DNA of 64,000 bases from Methanothermobacter sp. (GTDB lineage: Archaea > Methanobacteriota > Methanobacteria > Methanobacteriales > Methanothermobacteraceae). Below are positions 17,393 to 26,635 of the stretch, one piece after another. A model generated the notes under the pieces. The model was not told the DNA's origin and ran no database searches. It was given only the letters and a program-made list of their open reading frames with translations. The stretch's first letter is position 1, and each line of letters opens with the position of its first letter. The stretch lies in the NCBI RefSeq assembly GCF_030055435.1, contig NZ_JASFYG010000002.1, forward strand, positions 255,791 to 319,790. Direction: 5' to 3'. The translations under genes and the position numbers were made by a program.

Positions 17393-18168
17393 TAAAGATT
17401 CACCTTTCCGAGAGTATCTCCCCTCAAGCCTCTTCTTATGGTTTCAAGGGCTGTTATCTCTTCGGGGGGTATGTTTCCAAGGTTAACTTCTGGTCCTATT
17501 TTCAGTATGAAGTACACCTGCTGGTTTTTCTGTGGGGCCTCCCATATTATCCTATCCTGTGGGAGCTCATTGAGGAGGTGGTTGAATTCTTCCTCCTTTA
17601 CGTTTCCATTCTCATCGTATATACCTATATTATGGCCGCTCTCCCGGGCCTCCATGAGCACCATACAGGCTCCAGCTTTGAGGTCGGCCCTGACAAGTTC
17701 AACACGATCCTCGGGGCTGAGGAGTCTGTCCCTTACAGGGTCCTTTTTACCAACCTCTGATATGATCTGGAACCCCTCGTCGACCGCCTTCTCTATAAGT
17801 TCACATTTTTCATCGGTTTCAATCTCAACGGTTCCATTTGATATTTCCAGTGTTTCAAAACCAAGGCTTCTTGCCTCATCAAAATATTCCTGAATTTTAT
17901 CGTTGAGGTAGGCGATCTCAAATAGGGTGCCCCCGGGATAGGTCTCAACATCGAATGAACGGTACATCTCTATTTTTTCCATGACGACATCACGTCTGTG
18001 GAGGGGGAGGGTTCCCCATCCAAACTTTATGAAATCAACGTAATCTGATGAAATCTCCATGAGGTCATGGGCTGTTTTAATGCCCATTCCCTTATCAAGG
18101 ACCATGGTTATTCCATTTTTTCTGGGTTTCCCACGCCTTGGAGGTGTGAGAAAGTCAAAGGCGTTCAT
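17392..18168 (-). CDS. comA: phosphosulfolactate synthase
   Basis: A 258-residue TIM-barrel enzyme adding sulfite to phosphoenolpyruvate to give (2R)-phospho-3-sulfolactate, the first step of coenzyme M synthesis. Family features: [18 protein letters not shown] at the N-terminus, D-F-I-K-F-G-W-G-T, the P-G-G-T-L-F-E turn, and [10 protein letters not shown] near the C-terminus. Length is typical. It is first in a leftward run of four overlapping or closely spaced genes. A TATA box (TTTATAAA, 18239-18246 region) lies upstream, and 56-bp tandem repeats lie just beyond it. Confidence 0.94.
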   Translation of the reverse strand: MNAFDFLTPPRRGKPRKNGITMVLDKGMGIKTAHDLMEISSDYVDFIKFGWGTLPLHRRDVVMEKIEMYRSFDVETYPGGTLFEIAYLNDKIQEYFDEARSLGFETLEISNGTVEIETDEKCELIEKAVDEGFQIISEVGKKDPVRDRLLSPEDRVELVRADLKAGACMVLMEARESGHNIGIYDENGNVKEEEFNHLLNELPQDRIIWEAPQKNQQVYFILKIGPEVNLGNIPPEEITALETIRRGLRGDTLGKVNL

Positions 18169-18263
18169 TTTATCACCTTCTGGATTGAGTCAGAATAAAC
18201 ACCAACAGCATATTAATTTAAATTCATATGTTTACTACCTTTATAAATAATTTTTCTTATAAT

Positions 18264-18423
18264 AGGTTTCATGGGATATCAATCTGATCCCTCTACTATT
18301 TGGGATCTAAATATAACTAAGGTTTCATGGGATATCAATCTGATCCCTCTACTATTTGGGATCTAAATATAACTAAGGTTTCATGGGATATCAATCTGAT
18401 CCCTCTACTATTTGGGATCTAAA
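18264..18423. repeat. 56-bp tandem repeat, 2.9 identical copies
   Basis: Copies begin at 18264, 18320 and 18376; the first two are identical over 56 bp and the third over its first 48 bp before diverging. Each unit contains GGGAT (+), ATCCC and GGGATC, so the middle arm can pair with either neighbour, and an AT-rich TATA-like tail (CTAAATATAACTA). Within a unit the two GGGAT(a/c)T(c/a)AAT segments sit about 28 bp apart, so the 56-mer may itself be a diverged dimer. It lies between divergent comA and the PK-domain gene; the palindrome AAGTATATACTT (18422-18433) follows. Confidence 0.97.
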
Positions 18424-18463
18424 GTATATACTTAAATTTAATTAATAGGTGGTGGTAGATGTG

Positions 18464-19021
18464 ATGGAGAGTATATGTTACTTTGAAAGCCCGGGTAAGG
18501 AGAACACTGAAAGGGTCCTTGAACTTGTTAAGGAAAGAGCAGATAAACTGGGGATCAGGGACTTTGTGGTAGCCTCGGTATCCGGTGAAACAGCACTCAG
18601 GTTATCAGAGATGGTTGAAGGAAACATCGTTTCTGTAACACACCATGCAGGTTTCAGGGAGAAAGGCAAACTTGAACTTGAACCCGGGATGAAGGAGAAA
18701 CTAATTGAAAGGGGTGTCAGTGTATATGCAGGTTCACATGCCCTCAGCGGTGTTGGAAGGGGGATATCAAATAAATTCGGCGGAGTCACACCTGTTGAGG
18801 TGATGGCCGAAACCCTCAGGATGGTTTCACAGGGCTTCAAGGTATGTGTTGAGATATCGATAATGGCAGCCGACGCCGGCCTCATACCTGTTGATAGGGA
18901 GGTCATAGCCATAGGCGGCACTGCATGGGGGGCTGACACGGCCATGGTAATCACACCGGCACATATGAACAGCGTATTTGACCTGAGAATTCATGAAATC
19001 ATTGCGATGCCAAGACCATAG
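18464..19021 (+). CDS. pyruvate kinase alpha/beta domain-like protein
   Basis: A 185-residue protein resembling the C-terminal alpha/beta domain of pyruvate kinase as a stand-alone protein (COG1751 type): [12 protein letters not shown] near residue 12, [10 protein letters not shown] near 35, V-T-H-H-A-G-F near 60, A-A-D-A-G-L-I-P near 138 and [10 protein letters not shown] near 155. The catalytic barrel is absent, so it is not a kinase; function is unknown. ATG 18464 was chosen since AGGTGGTGG lies seven bases upstream. The repeat array lies directly in front and may control it. Confidence 0.75.
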   Translation: MESICYFESPGKENTERVLELVKERADKLGIRDFVVASVSGETALRLSEMVEGNIVSVTHHAGFREKGKLELEPGMKEKLIERGVSVYAGSHALSGVGRGISNKFGGVTPVEVMAETLRMVSQGFKVCVEISIMAADAGLIPVDREVIAIGGTAWGADTAMVITPAHMNSVFDLRIHEIIAMPRP

Positions 19022-19251
19022 TCCCGTCACCTGGATGATATGAGCGGTTGTTGGATTCATGATTTTCATGGCCCGGTGACCATACCCTAAATTCATTTTG
19101 CCCCGAGATTGTACCGGTATTTTCAGAGGTCACAGAAACTGATTTTTAATTTTTATAGGGAGCCATGGGTTCATTGGTGCTACTTAAACCGTTGCTTTTA
19201 AATATGTATTATCACAATATCATATTTCATAGATAAATGTGGGGGTAGTAA

Positions 19252-20397
19252 TTGAAATTCATTAACGATGCCATAAGGGAATCTGAGAAAAGAGAAAAGC
19301 CATCTTCCATCTCAATGAATTCAGAAATCGACCAGGAACTTCGGGAAATAATCGAAAAGAGCAGGGCAAAGATATACGTTGTTGGGACCGGTGGGGCGGG
19401 TAACAACACCGTCACAAGGCTCAGTGAAATAGGGGTTGAGGGCGCTGAAACAATAGCCATTAACACAGATGCCCAGGACCTTTTCTACACGGTTGCAGAC
19501 CGAAAGCTTCTGATAGGAAGGAATGTATGTGGTGGTCTTGGCGCGGGCGGTGTCCCTGAGGTTGGAGAGGAATGTGCCGAGGAAAGCGAGGATGATATCC
19601 GAAGGGAGCTTGAAGGGGCTGACATGGTCTTTGTGACCTGCGGTCTTGGGGGAGGCACAGGAACCGGATCAGCACCTGTGATATCCAAGCTGGCCAAAAA
19701 GGCCGGCGCATTAACAATAGCAGTTGCAACCATGCCCTTCAGTGCAGAGGGCCTTAAAAGAAGGGAAAACGCTGAAAGAGGCTTGGAGAAACTTCAGAGT
19801 GCTGCCGATACCGTCATAGTGATCCCCAATGACAAGCTTCTCGAGGTTGCACCCAACCTTCCCCTCAACAAGGCATTCATGGTTGCAGATGAAATCCTTG
19901 GAAGGGCCGTTAAGGGGATAACTGAACTCATAACCAGGCCGGGTCTTGTGAGCCTCGACTTCGCTGATGTGAGGAGCATAATGAAGGGTTCAGGAATGGC
20001 AATGATTGGAATGGGTGAAGCCGAGGCAGGTGACAGGGCCCTGGAATCAGTTTACGAGGCTCTTAACAGCCCGCTGCTTGATCTGGACATATCCAATGCA
20101 AAGGGTGCACTTATCAATATCTCTGGAAGCTCCGACCTGACACTTCAGGAGGCCGAAAGGATAGTTGAGGTTGTTGCCGAGGAACTGGATCCCGATGCAA
20201 ACATAATATGGGGTGCGCAAATTCAGGATGAACTGCAGAACGTTATAAGAACAACGATTGTTGTTGCTGGTGTGAGGTCACCTTACATATACGGATCACA
20301 TGGATCTGCAGAAAAGGAGTTCTTCGAGGAAAAACAGCGGGAGAAGGACTCTGTGGATGAGTCTGTCCTGGAAGAATTCATAGATGGAGTATTCTGA
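19252..20397 (+). CDS. ftsZ: cell division protein FtsZ
   Basis: A 381-residue tubulin-like GTPase that forms the division ring. The GTP signature G-G-G-T-G-T-G-S lies near residue 131, with G-T-G-G-A-G-N-N near 46 and N-L-P-L-N-K-A-F (T7 region: P-N-D-K-L-L) near 190. An acidic linker leads to the C-terminal L-E-E-F-I-D-G-V-F, the conserved tail that binds partner proteins in archaeal FtsZ1. It starts with TTG at 19252 behind GGGGGT. TTTTAAATATG near 19196-19206 is a plausible TATA box. Confidence 0.96.
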   Translation: MKFINDAIRESEKREKPSSISMNSEIDQELREIIEKSRAKIYVVGTGGAGNNTVTRLSEIGVEGAETIAINTDAQDLFYTVADRKLLIGRNVCGGLGAGGVPEVGEECAEESEDDIRRELEGADMVFVTCGLGGGTGTGSAPVISKLAKKAGALTIAVATMPFSAEGLKRRENAERGLEKLQSAADTVIVIPNDKLLEVAPNLPLNKAFMVADEILGRAVKGITELITRPGLVSLDFADVRSIMKGSGMAMIGMGEAEAGDRALESVYEALNSPLLDLDISNAKGALINISGSSDLTLQEAERIVEVVAEELDPDANIIWGAQIQDELQNVIRTTIVVAGVRSPYIYGSHGSAEKEFFEEKQREKDSVDESVLEEFIDGVF

Positions 20398-20430
20398 TAT
20401 TCTTCCACACACCCCCACATCAATGAAAAC

Positions 20431-20445
20431 ATTTATAAATCTTGA
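20431..20445 (+). promoter_or_regulatory. promoter of secE-spt5-rpl11
   Basis: ATTTATAAATCTTGA contains a strong TATA box and would place the transcript start near 20460, about 60 bases before secE. The same 15 bases occur in front of rpl1 at 21716-21730, so identity extends beyond the TATA element. Confidence 0.65.
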
Positions 20446-20519
20446 AGAATAGATTACTCCATTACTCATCCCGATCATCATCCTTGTTTTTAATCATTAT
20501 AAATTAGCGGGGATAAATC

Positions 20520-20699
20520 ATGAAATACAGGGATTCTGTTCTGAATTTTATCAAGCAGTCAAAGAGGGTATTGAAGGTATCAAAGAAACCCACAAGGGAA
20601 GAATACCTAAACGTGTCAAAGGTGACGGGTATTGGTATAATATTGATAGGTGTGATAGGGTTCATAATAAGCATAATTGCCCAGTTACTGGGAGGATGA
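20520..20699 (+). CDS. secE: preprotein translocase subunit SecE/Sec61 gamma
   Basis: A 59-residue protein: amphipathic N-terminus (F-I-K-Q-S-K-R-V-L-K-V-S-K-K-P-T-R-E-E-Y) followed by one membrane helix (G-I-I-L-I-G-V-I-G-F-I-I-S-I-I) and a short tail, the standard layout of archaeal SecE. K-K-P-T-R-E-E-Y is the conserved cytoplasmic helix motif. It lies immediately before the NusG/Spt5 gene, the usual secE-nusG-rpl11 order. GGGGAT lies upstream of the ATG. Confidence 0.93.
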   Translation: MKYRDSVLNFIKQSKRVLKVSKKPTREEYLNVSKVTGIGIILIGVIGFIISIIAQLLGG

Positions 20700-20751
20700 T
20701 TAACTCTCACTTAAAGTCACAGTGAATTATATATATGAGGTTGTGTTCTTA

Positions 20752-21231
20752 ATGGAAGATAGTAAAAATTCCATCTATGCCCTTAAGACCTCTGTGGGTC
20801 AGGAGAAGAATGTTGCAAGGATGCTGGCCAGGAAGGTAAGGGATAGTGGTATTGAGATAAACGCGATTCTTGTTCCAGAGTCCCTCAGGGGCTACATCCT
20901 TGTTGAGTCCTCCTCGAAGATCGACATGAGAAACCCCACCATACGGGTTCCCCACCTGAGGGGTGTTGTTGAGGGGAAAACCGCGGGCGAAGCAGAGATA
21001 GAATTCGAGGAGGTTAAGAGGTTCCTCAAACCTGAACCCATAATATCATCCATTAAGAAGGGCAGCATCGTTGAGCTGATTTCAGGCCCATTCAAGGGTG
21101 AAAGGGCAAAGGTTATCCGTATAGATGAATCCAGAGAGGAAGTTGTGCTTGAACTCATAGAGGCTGCAGTGCCCATTCCTGTAACAGTTAAAGGTGATCA
21201 GATTAGAATAATACAAAAGGAGGCTGATTAA
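20752..21231 (+). CDS. spt5: transcription elongation factor Spt5/NusG
   Basis: A 159-residue archaeal Spt5. The NGN domain ([14 protein letters not shown] at the start; G-Y-I-L-V-E near residue 50) binds RNA polymerase; the KOW domain ([16 protein letters not shown] near 112) follows. ATG 20752 was chosen because the protein then begins just before the NGN domain; GAGGT lies about ten bases upstream and GTG 20743 is an alternative. The stop overlaps the rpl11 start (TAATG). Confidence 0.94.
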   Translation: MEDSKNSIYALKTSVGQEKNVARMLARKVRDSGIEINAILVPESLRGYILVESSSKIDMRNPTIRVPHLRGVVEGKTAGEAEIEFEEVKRFLKPEPIISSIKKGSIVELISGPFKGERAKVIRIDESREEVVLELIEAAVPIPVTVKGDQIRIIQKEAD

Positions 21232-21713
21232 TGGCTAAAGAAACCGTTGAAATTCTTATTGATGGTGGAAAAGCCACTCCAGGACCGCCACTGGGTCCTG
21301 CGATTGGTCCGCTTGGAATTAACATGATGCAGGTTGTTGAGGAGATAAACCGCAAGACCGCGGATTTTGAGGGAATGAAGGTCCCGGTTAAGATCATAGT
21401 TGATACCGACACACGGGACTTTGAGGTTGAGGTTGGTACGCCACCAACATCTGCCCTGATCATGGATGAACTGAAGATTGAGAAGGGTTCACAGGACCCT
21501 GGCATGGATAAGATAGCAGACATCTCCATGGATCAGGTGCTGAAGATAGCAAGGATGAAGTTCGATGCCCTCCTTTCAAATGACTACAAAAGCGCAGTCA
21601 AGGAGATCATGGGTACCTGTGTGAGTATGGGTATAACAGTGAACGGCAAGGATCCCAGGGAGGTTCAGAGGGAAGTTGATCAGGGAGTCTATGATGACCT
21701 CCTCACATCATAA
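21231..21713 (+). CDS. rpl11: 50S ribosomal protein L11
   Basis: A 160-residue L11 homologue, the base of the ribosomal stalk contacting 23S rRNA. The N-terminal [15 protein letters not shown] motif and the C-terminal rRNA-binding domain ([16 protein letters not shown]) are intact. It starts one base inside the spt5 stop codon, so translation is probably coupled. A separate promoter follows the stop. Confidence 0.96.
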   Translation: MAKETVEILIDGGKATPGPPLGPAIGPLGINMMQVVEEINRKTADFEGMKVPVKIIVDTDTRDFEVEVGTPPTSALIMDELKIEKGSQDPGMDKIADISMDQVLKIARMKFDALLSNDYKSAVKEIMGTCVSMGITVNGKDPREVQREVDQGVYDDLLTS

Positions 21714-21715
21714 AA

Positions 21716-21730
21716 ATTTATAAATCTTGA
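21716..21730 (+). promoter_or_regulatory. promoter of rpl1-rpl10-rpl12
   Basis: ATTTATAAATCTTGA begins three bases after the rpl11 stop. It matches the secE promoter (20431-20445) base for base. Transcription should begin near 21746, leaving a leader of about 45 bases. Confidence 0.65.
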
Positions 21731-21754
21731 GAATCACATAACTAACCCCATCAT

Positions 21755-21783
21755 ATGAACTTATTTTTTGAAGTTCATGGAGG
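21755..21783 (+). promoter_or_regulatory. leader hairpin adjoining the L1 ribosome binding site
   Basis: ATGAACTT (21755-21762) and AAGTTCAT (21771-21778) form a perfect 8-bp stem with an 8-base U-rich loop. The ribosome binding site GGAGG (21779-21783) starts at the very next base. In-frame TTG 21768 and ATG 21777 are buried in the stem, so translation should start at 21792. The hairpin could influence L1 translation. Confidence 0.6.
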
Positions 21784-21791
21784 ATTCAGAA

Positions 21792-22430
21792 ATGCAACAG
21801 GAGATTGTGGAAGCGGTGAAGAAGGCCAAGGAACTTTCAAGGCCGAGAAACTTCACACAGTCCATGGATGTTATTCTTAACATCAAGGATCTTGACATCA
21901 ACAAACCAGAGAACAGGTTTGACGAGGAAGTTTCTCTACCCAACGGCCGCGGTAAGGATGTTAAAATCGCTGTGATAGCCGATGGGGAACTGGCTCTCCA
22001 GGCTAAGAACGCTGGAGCCGACCTTGTGATAACCAAGGATGAACTTGAAGAACTTGGCAAAAACCGAAAGAAAGCAAAAAAACTTGCCAATAGCTACGAA
22101 TTCTTTGTGGCCCAGGCAGATATGATGCCCCTAGTGGGACGGTTCCTTGGACCGGTTCTTGGACCCAGAAAGAAAATGCCAAAGCCGGTGCCAGCAACAG
22201 TAAACCCGGAGCCCATACTCAAGAGGCTCAGGGACACTGTCAAGGTGAGAATCAAGGACCAGCCTGTGATTCACACCGTGGTTGGCACAGAGGATATGGA
22301 TGATGAGAAACTTGCCGAGAACATAGAGGCGGTTCTGCAGACAATTGACCGCAAACTTGAGAAGGGCAGAAACCAGCTTAAGTCCATGTACGTTAAGACG
22401 ACCATGGGCCCAGTAGTGAGGGTGATTTAA
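21792..22430 (+). CDS. rpl1: 50S ribosomal protein L1
   Basis: A 212-residue L1, the mobile stalk protein at the E site. It has S-R-P-R-N-F-T-Q-S near residue 17, the second-domain motif [16 protein letters not shown] and the C-terminal [13 protein letters not shown] 21792 is preceded by GGAGG at eight bases. In Methanococcus species L1 represses its own operon by binding its mRNA; here a hairpin abuts the ribosome binding site. The stop is followed directly by the rpl10 ATG. Confidence 0.96.
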   Translation: MQQEIVEAVKKAKELSRPRNFTQSMDVILNIKDLDINKPENRFDEEVSLPNGRGKDVKIAVIADGELALQAKNAGADLVITKDELEELGKNRKKAKKLANSYEFFVAQADMMPLVGRFLGPVLGPRKKMPKPVPATVNPEPILKRLRDTVKVRIKDQPVIHTVVGTEDMDDEKLAENIEAVLQTIDRKLEKGRNQLKSMYVKTTMGPVVRVI

Positions 22431-23450
22431 ATGGCTCATGTGGCTGAATGGAAGAAGAAGGAGGTTCAGGAGCTCCAGGACCTCATCAAAAGTCATGAAG
22501 TGGTTGGTATAGCTAACCTTGCAGATATACCTGCAAGACAGCTACAGAAGATGCGCCAGACACTCCGTGACAGTGCACTCATCAGAATGTCAAAGAAGAC
22601 ACTGATCAGCCTTGCCCTGAAAAAAGCTGGCAAAGAACTTGAAAACGTCGAATCCCTCTCTGATTATATGGAGGGCCAGCCTGCACTCATATTCACTGAT
22701 ATGAACCCATTCAAACTCTTCAAAATTCTTGAAGACAGTAAAACCCCTGCCCCTGCCAAGCCAGGGGCTATAGCTCCGGCAGATATAGTTGTTCCAAAGG
22801 GTGATACAGGCTTTGCCCCTGGCCCAATCCTGGGGGAACTTCAGCAGATAGGCATCCCCGCCAAGATCGAGAAGGGAAAGATCGTGGTTTCAAATGACCA
22901 CGTTGTGGTGAAGGCCGGGGAGGAAATACCCCCCAAGGTGGCAGGAATATTAACAAGGCTGGATATACAGCCACTTGAGGTTGGAATAGACCTTAGGGCA
23001 GCATATGAAAATCAGACAGTCTACACAGCAGACATCCTGACTATAGATGAGGAAAAAACCTTATCTGACATTCAGAAAGCATTTTCACAGGCATTTAACC
23101 TATCAGTTAACGCAGTTATATACACACGCGAAACAATGCCTGCGATTATTCAGAAGGCTGCTTCGAAGTCCTTCAACCTTGCATACAATGCATCGATCCT
23201 CACCTCAGAGACAACTGATTTACTGCTTGCAAAGGCCTACGCCCAGATGCTTGCACTGGCCTCTGCAGTTGCAGATGTTAATGGTGAAGCAGTTGATGAT
23301 GAACTGAGGGATAAATTGTCTTCAAGGGCAGCAGCACCCGCCCCTGAAGAGAAAGAGGAAGAGGTTGAAGAGGAAGAGGAAGAAGAGGAAGAAGAGGAAG
23401 AAGAGGAAGAAGAGGATGCAGCCGCTGGTCTTGGCGCACTCTTCGGATAA
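22431..23450 (+). CDS. rpl10: 50S ribosomal protein L10 (P0)
   Basis: A 339-residue archaeal L10/P0 that anchors L12 dimers. The N-terminal rRNA-binding domain ([17 protein letters not shown] near residue 60), the archaeal insertion ([10 protein letters not shown]) and L12-binding helices are followed by a Glu-rich hinge and the terminal [10 protein letters not shown]. That terminal decapeptide, which recruits elongation factors, is identical to the end of L12. Confidence 0.96.
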   Translation: MAHVAEWKKKEVQELQDLIKSHEVVGIANLADIPARQLQKMRQTLRDSALIRMSKKTLISLALKKAGKELENVESLSDYMEGQPALIFTDMNPFKLFKILEDSKTPAPAKPGAIAPADIVVPKGDTGFAPGPILGELQQIGIPAKIEKGKIVVSNDHVVVKAGEEIPPKVAGILTRLDIQPLEVGIDLRAAYENQTVYTADILTIDEEKTLSDIQKAFSQAFNLSVNAVIYTRETMPAIIQKAASKSFNLAYNASILTSETTDLLLAKAYAQMLALASAVADVNGEAVDDELRDKLSSRAAAPAPEEKEEEVEEEEEEEEEEEEEEEEDAAAGLGALFG

Positions 23451-23500
23451 ACGCTTTACTGGCATAGTTAACCTAAAAAATAAAAATTTGAGGTGATCAT

Positions 23501-23809
<309 letters not shown>

Positions 23810-23903
23810 ACTCTTTCCTATTTTTCTCTTCCATAACCAATGGCAAAAAATTTATTTTTCCTGATTCTGATTCTATTTATAAAAACTGTTTTCAATGATT
23901 ACC

Positions 23904-26591
23904 ATGTCTCGTCAGCTTGAAGAACTGGGTTACAGAAAATATGAATGCGAGTCCTGTGGGAATACCTTCTGGTCAATAAGGGAACGCAGCACATGTGGAG
24001 ATGCCCCCTGTGATGAATACGATTTTATAGGAAATCCTGCAACCTCGAGGAGCTATGACCTGTACGAGATACAGGATGAATTCATAGAGTTCTTCGCTGA
24101 AAGGGGCCATGAACCCATCAGAAGATATCCTGTACTTGCAAAGCGCTGGCGGGACGATGTCTTCCTTGTGGGAGCATCCATATACAACTTTCAGCCATGG
24201 GTGACATCTGGTCTTGTGAAGCCACCTGCAAACCCTCTTGTTGTTGCACAGCCGTCAATAAGACTCAACGACGTTGATAACGTTGGAAGAACAGGGAGAC
24301 ACCTCACATGCTTCACCATGGGCGGACACCATGCATTCAACTCTGAGAATAACACAGTTTACTGGGAAGAGGAGACAGTAAAGTACTGCCACGAATTCCT
24401 GACTCATATAGGCATTGATCCATCTGAGATAACCTTCATAGAATCCTGGTGGCAGGGCGGTGGAAACGAGGGGCCCTGCTATGAGGTCTGTGTCCGTGGC
24501 GTCGAGCTGGCGACCCTCGTTTTTATACAGTACCGCACCCTCCCGGATGGTGGGAGGGAGGAGATCCCCCTCAAAATAGTTGACACAGGCTATGGGCTTG
24601 AGAGATTTGCCTGGATATCCCAGGGGACACCAACAGCCTACGATGCATGTTTTGGCCCGGTAATTGAGAAGCTGATTGAACTGACAGGCGTGGAGGTCAA
24701 CGAGGAGATACTGGCAGAAAATGCCCGTGTAGCCGGGATGATGGATATAGAAACCTATGCTGATCTCAGGGAACTTCGAAAAAGGGTTGCTGATAAACTT
24801 GGAATCTCAGCCACTGAACTTGAACGTGCAACAGCCCCTATGGAGTCTATTTATGCCATAGCAGATCATACGCGCTGTCTTGCCTTCATGCTTGCAGATG
24901 GTGTCATACCCTCAAATGTCAAGGAGGGCTACCTTGCGAGGCTCATAATCCGGAGGACGCTTAGGCTCATGAAGGAACTTGGCATGAAGGAGTCCCTGAA
25001 GGATATAATGAATATCCAGGTGGAGTTCCTTGAGGGCCACTACCCTGAGATAAGGGAGCACCATGAACACATACTCAGCATCATAGACCTTGAGGAACAC
25101 AGGTATGCAAAGACCGTGAAAAGGGGCCGGAGGATTGTGGAGAAGACCATAAAATATCTCAGGAAGGATAATAAGAGCGAAATGCCCCTTGAAATCCTCA
25201 TAAAACTATATGACTCCCATGGAATCCCTCCTGAAACCATAAAGGAGATAGCAGAGGAATCAGGCTTCAGCGTTAAAATCCCGGACAACTTCTACACCCT
25301 CGTGGCAGAGATGAATGAGGCTGAAACTGAAACCCCAGAGGAGGACATCCATCTTGATTACCCCCACACAGAGCTCCTCTTCTATGAACAACCCGATGAC
25401 CTGGAATTTGAAGCCAGTTTGCTGGGGGTATATGAGGACGGCGTCATACTTGATAGGACACTATTTTACCCTGAAGGAGGAGGTCAGCCATCTGACACAG
25501 GATACATTGAATCAGACGGCTGCAGGATTCGGATAAAGCATGCAGAGAAGATAGGTAATGTGGTACTCCACAGGACAGACGATGAAATCTGTCTCAAACC
25601 AGGGGAAACTGTAAGGGGCCGGATTGATTCAGATAGAAGACTTCAGCTTACAAGAAACCATACAGCAACCCACCTCATAGTTGCATCTGCAAGGAGGGTC
25701 CTTGGAGACCACATATGGCAGGCAGGGGCCCAGAAGGGTGTTAAGAGTTCAAGGATAGACCTCTCACATTACAGGAGGATAAAGCAAGAGGAACTTGATG
25801 AGATCGAGAGGCTGGCCAACGAATACGTCATGAAAAACATCCCCCTTGATGTCAGATGGATGGACAGGGACATTGCAGAGAAAAGGTACGGATTCATACT
25901 CTACCAGGGGGGTGTTGTGCCCGGTTCCATGATAAGGGTCGTTGAGATTCCAGGTGTGGATGTGCAGGCATGTGCCGGTACCCATGTTAAGAGAACCGGG
26001 GACATAGGCCTTATAATGATCAACCGAACCGAACGCATACAGGATGGTGTTGAAAGGATAGAATTCTCTGCAGGGGCATCGGCCATTGAACTCATGCAGA
26101 AAAACCGGGATATACTGAGGGAAAGTGCAGATGTATTCAAAGTAACACCATCACAGCTTCCACGCACCTCTGAGAGATTCTTCACAGAGTGGAAGGCCCT
26201 CAGAAATGAGGTTTCACGCCTCAAGGAGGAAATGGCTTCACTCAAAATCCTGGAGGTAAGGGATAGGGTGGAGGACCTCAACGGCCTGAGGGTCATCATA
26301 GACACAGTTGAGGCTGACATGGATGAGATGAAGAATATGGCCCTTGAACTCACAGAATCAGCCGACGCAGTTGTCCTTGCAAATTTGGAGGGCCACATAG
26401 TTGGTGCAGCCTCTGATGACGCTGTCAAAAAGGGTTTAAGGATAAATGAGGTTATAGCATCAGCTGCAAGGGTCCTTGGAGGTGGAGGTGGCGGAAAGCC
26501 CCACCTTGCACAGGGAGCCGGTAAAGGAAAGGATAAAATCCATGAGGCCCTTGAGGAGGCAAGATCCTCACTTGAATCCTTCGGGGGATGA
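23904..26591 (+). CDS. alaS: alanyl-tRNA synthetase
   Basis: An 895-residue archaeal AlaRS. It begins with an archaeal zinc-ribbon-like segment (C-E-S-C-G-N-T-F-W), then the class II core (R-R-Y-P-V-L-A-K-R-W-R-D-D-V; G-Y-G-L-E-R-F-A-W), an editing domain with H-T-A-T-H-L near residue 580 and C-A-G-T-H-V near 690, and a C-Ala domain ending with the glycine-rich G-G-G-G-G-K-P. TTTATAAAA at 23876-23884 places the transcript start near ATG 23904, so the mRNA may be leaderless; ATG 23895 is the alternative. The stop overlaps an ATG that opens a 15-codon frame. Confidence 0.95.
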   Translation: MSRQLEELGYRKYECESCGNTFWSIRERSTCGDAPCDEYDFIGNPATSRSYDLYEIQDEFIEFFAERGHEPIRRYPVLAKRWRDDVFLVGASIYNFQPWVTSGLVKPPANPLVVAQPSIRLNDVDNVGRTGRHLTCFTMGGHHAFNSENNTVYWEEETVKYCHEFLTHIGIDPSEITFIESWWQGGGNEGPCYEVCVRGVELATLVFIQYRTLPDGGREEIPLKIVDTGYGLERFAWISQGTPTAYDACFGPVIEKLIELTGVEVNEEILAENARVAGMMDIETYADLRELRKRVADKLGISATELERATAPMESIYAIADHTRCLAFMLADGVIPSNVKEGYLARLIIRRTLRLMKELGMKESLKDIMNIQVEFLEGHYPEIREHHEHILSIIDLEEHRYAKTVKRGRRIVEKTIKYLRKDNKSEMPLEILIKLYDSHGIPPETIKEIAEESGFSVKIPDNFYTLVAEMNEAETETPEEDIHLDYPHTELLFYEQPDDLEFEASLLGVYEDGVILDRTLFYPEGGGQPSDTGYIESDGCRIRIKHAEKIGNVVLHRTDDEICLKPGETVRGRIDSDRRLQLTRNHTATHLIVASARRVLGDHIWQAGAQKGVKSSRIDLSHYRRIKQEELDEIERLANEYVMKNIPLDVRWMDRDIAEKRYGFILYQGGVVPGSMIRVVEIPGVDVQACAGTHVKRTGDIGLIMINRTERIQDGVERIEFSAGASAIELMQKNRDILRESADVFKVTPSQLPRTSERFFTEWKALRNEVSRLKEEMASLKILEVRDRVEDLNGLRVIIDTVEADMDEMKNMALELTESADAVVLANLEGHIVGAASDDAVKKGLRINEVIASAARVLGGGGGGKPHLAQGAGKGKDKIHEALEEARSSLESFGG

Positions 26592-26635
26592 ATTTGAGGA
26601 TCTGTAAAATAACGGTTCTTGTCGTTGTCTGGTGA
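26588..26635 (+). other. 15-codon mini-ORF bridging alaS and the marker 16 gene
   Basis: ATG 26588 overlaps the alaS stop (ATGA) and opens a 15-codon frame ending at TGA 26633-26635, whose last base is the first base of the next gene's ATG (TGATG). Its first 14 bases with the preceding G (26587-26600) are repeated at 26634-26647, the true start region. It may be a relic of duplication or a coupling device. Confidence 0.45.

Noticed and set aside
18264..18423. Possible CRISPR array
   Set aside because: The whole 56-bp unit is identical in the complete copies; there are no unique spacers between conserved repeats, and no cas genes are nearby.
19026..19080. GTCACC...GGTGAC inverted repeat after the PK-domain gene
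   Set aside because: Only six bases match with a 43-base loop; this is likely by chance in a 230-bp gap.
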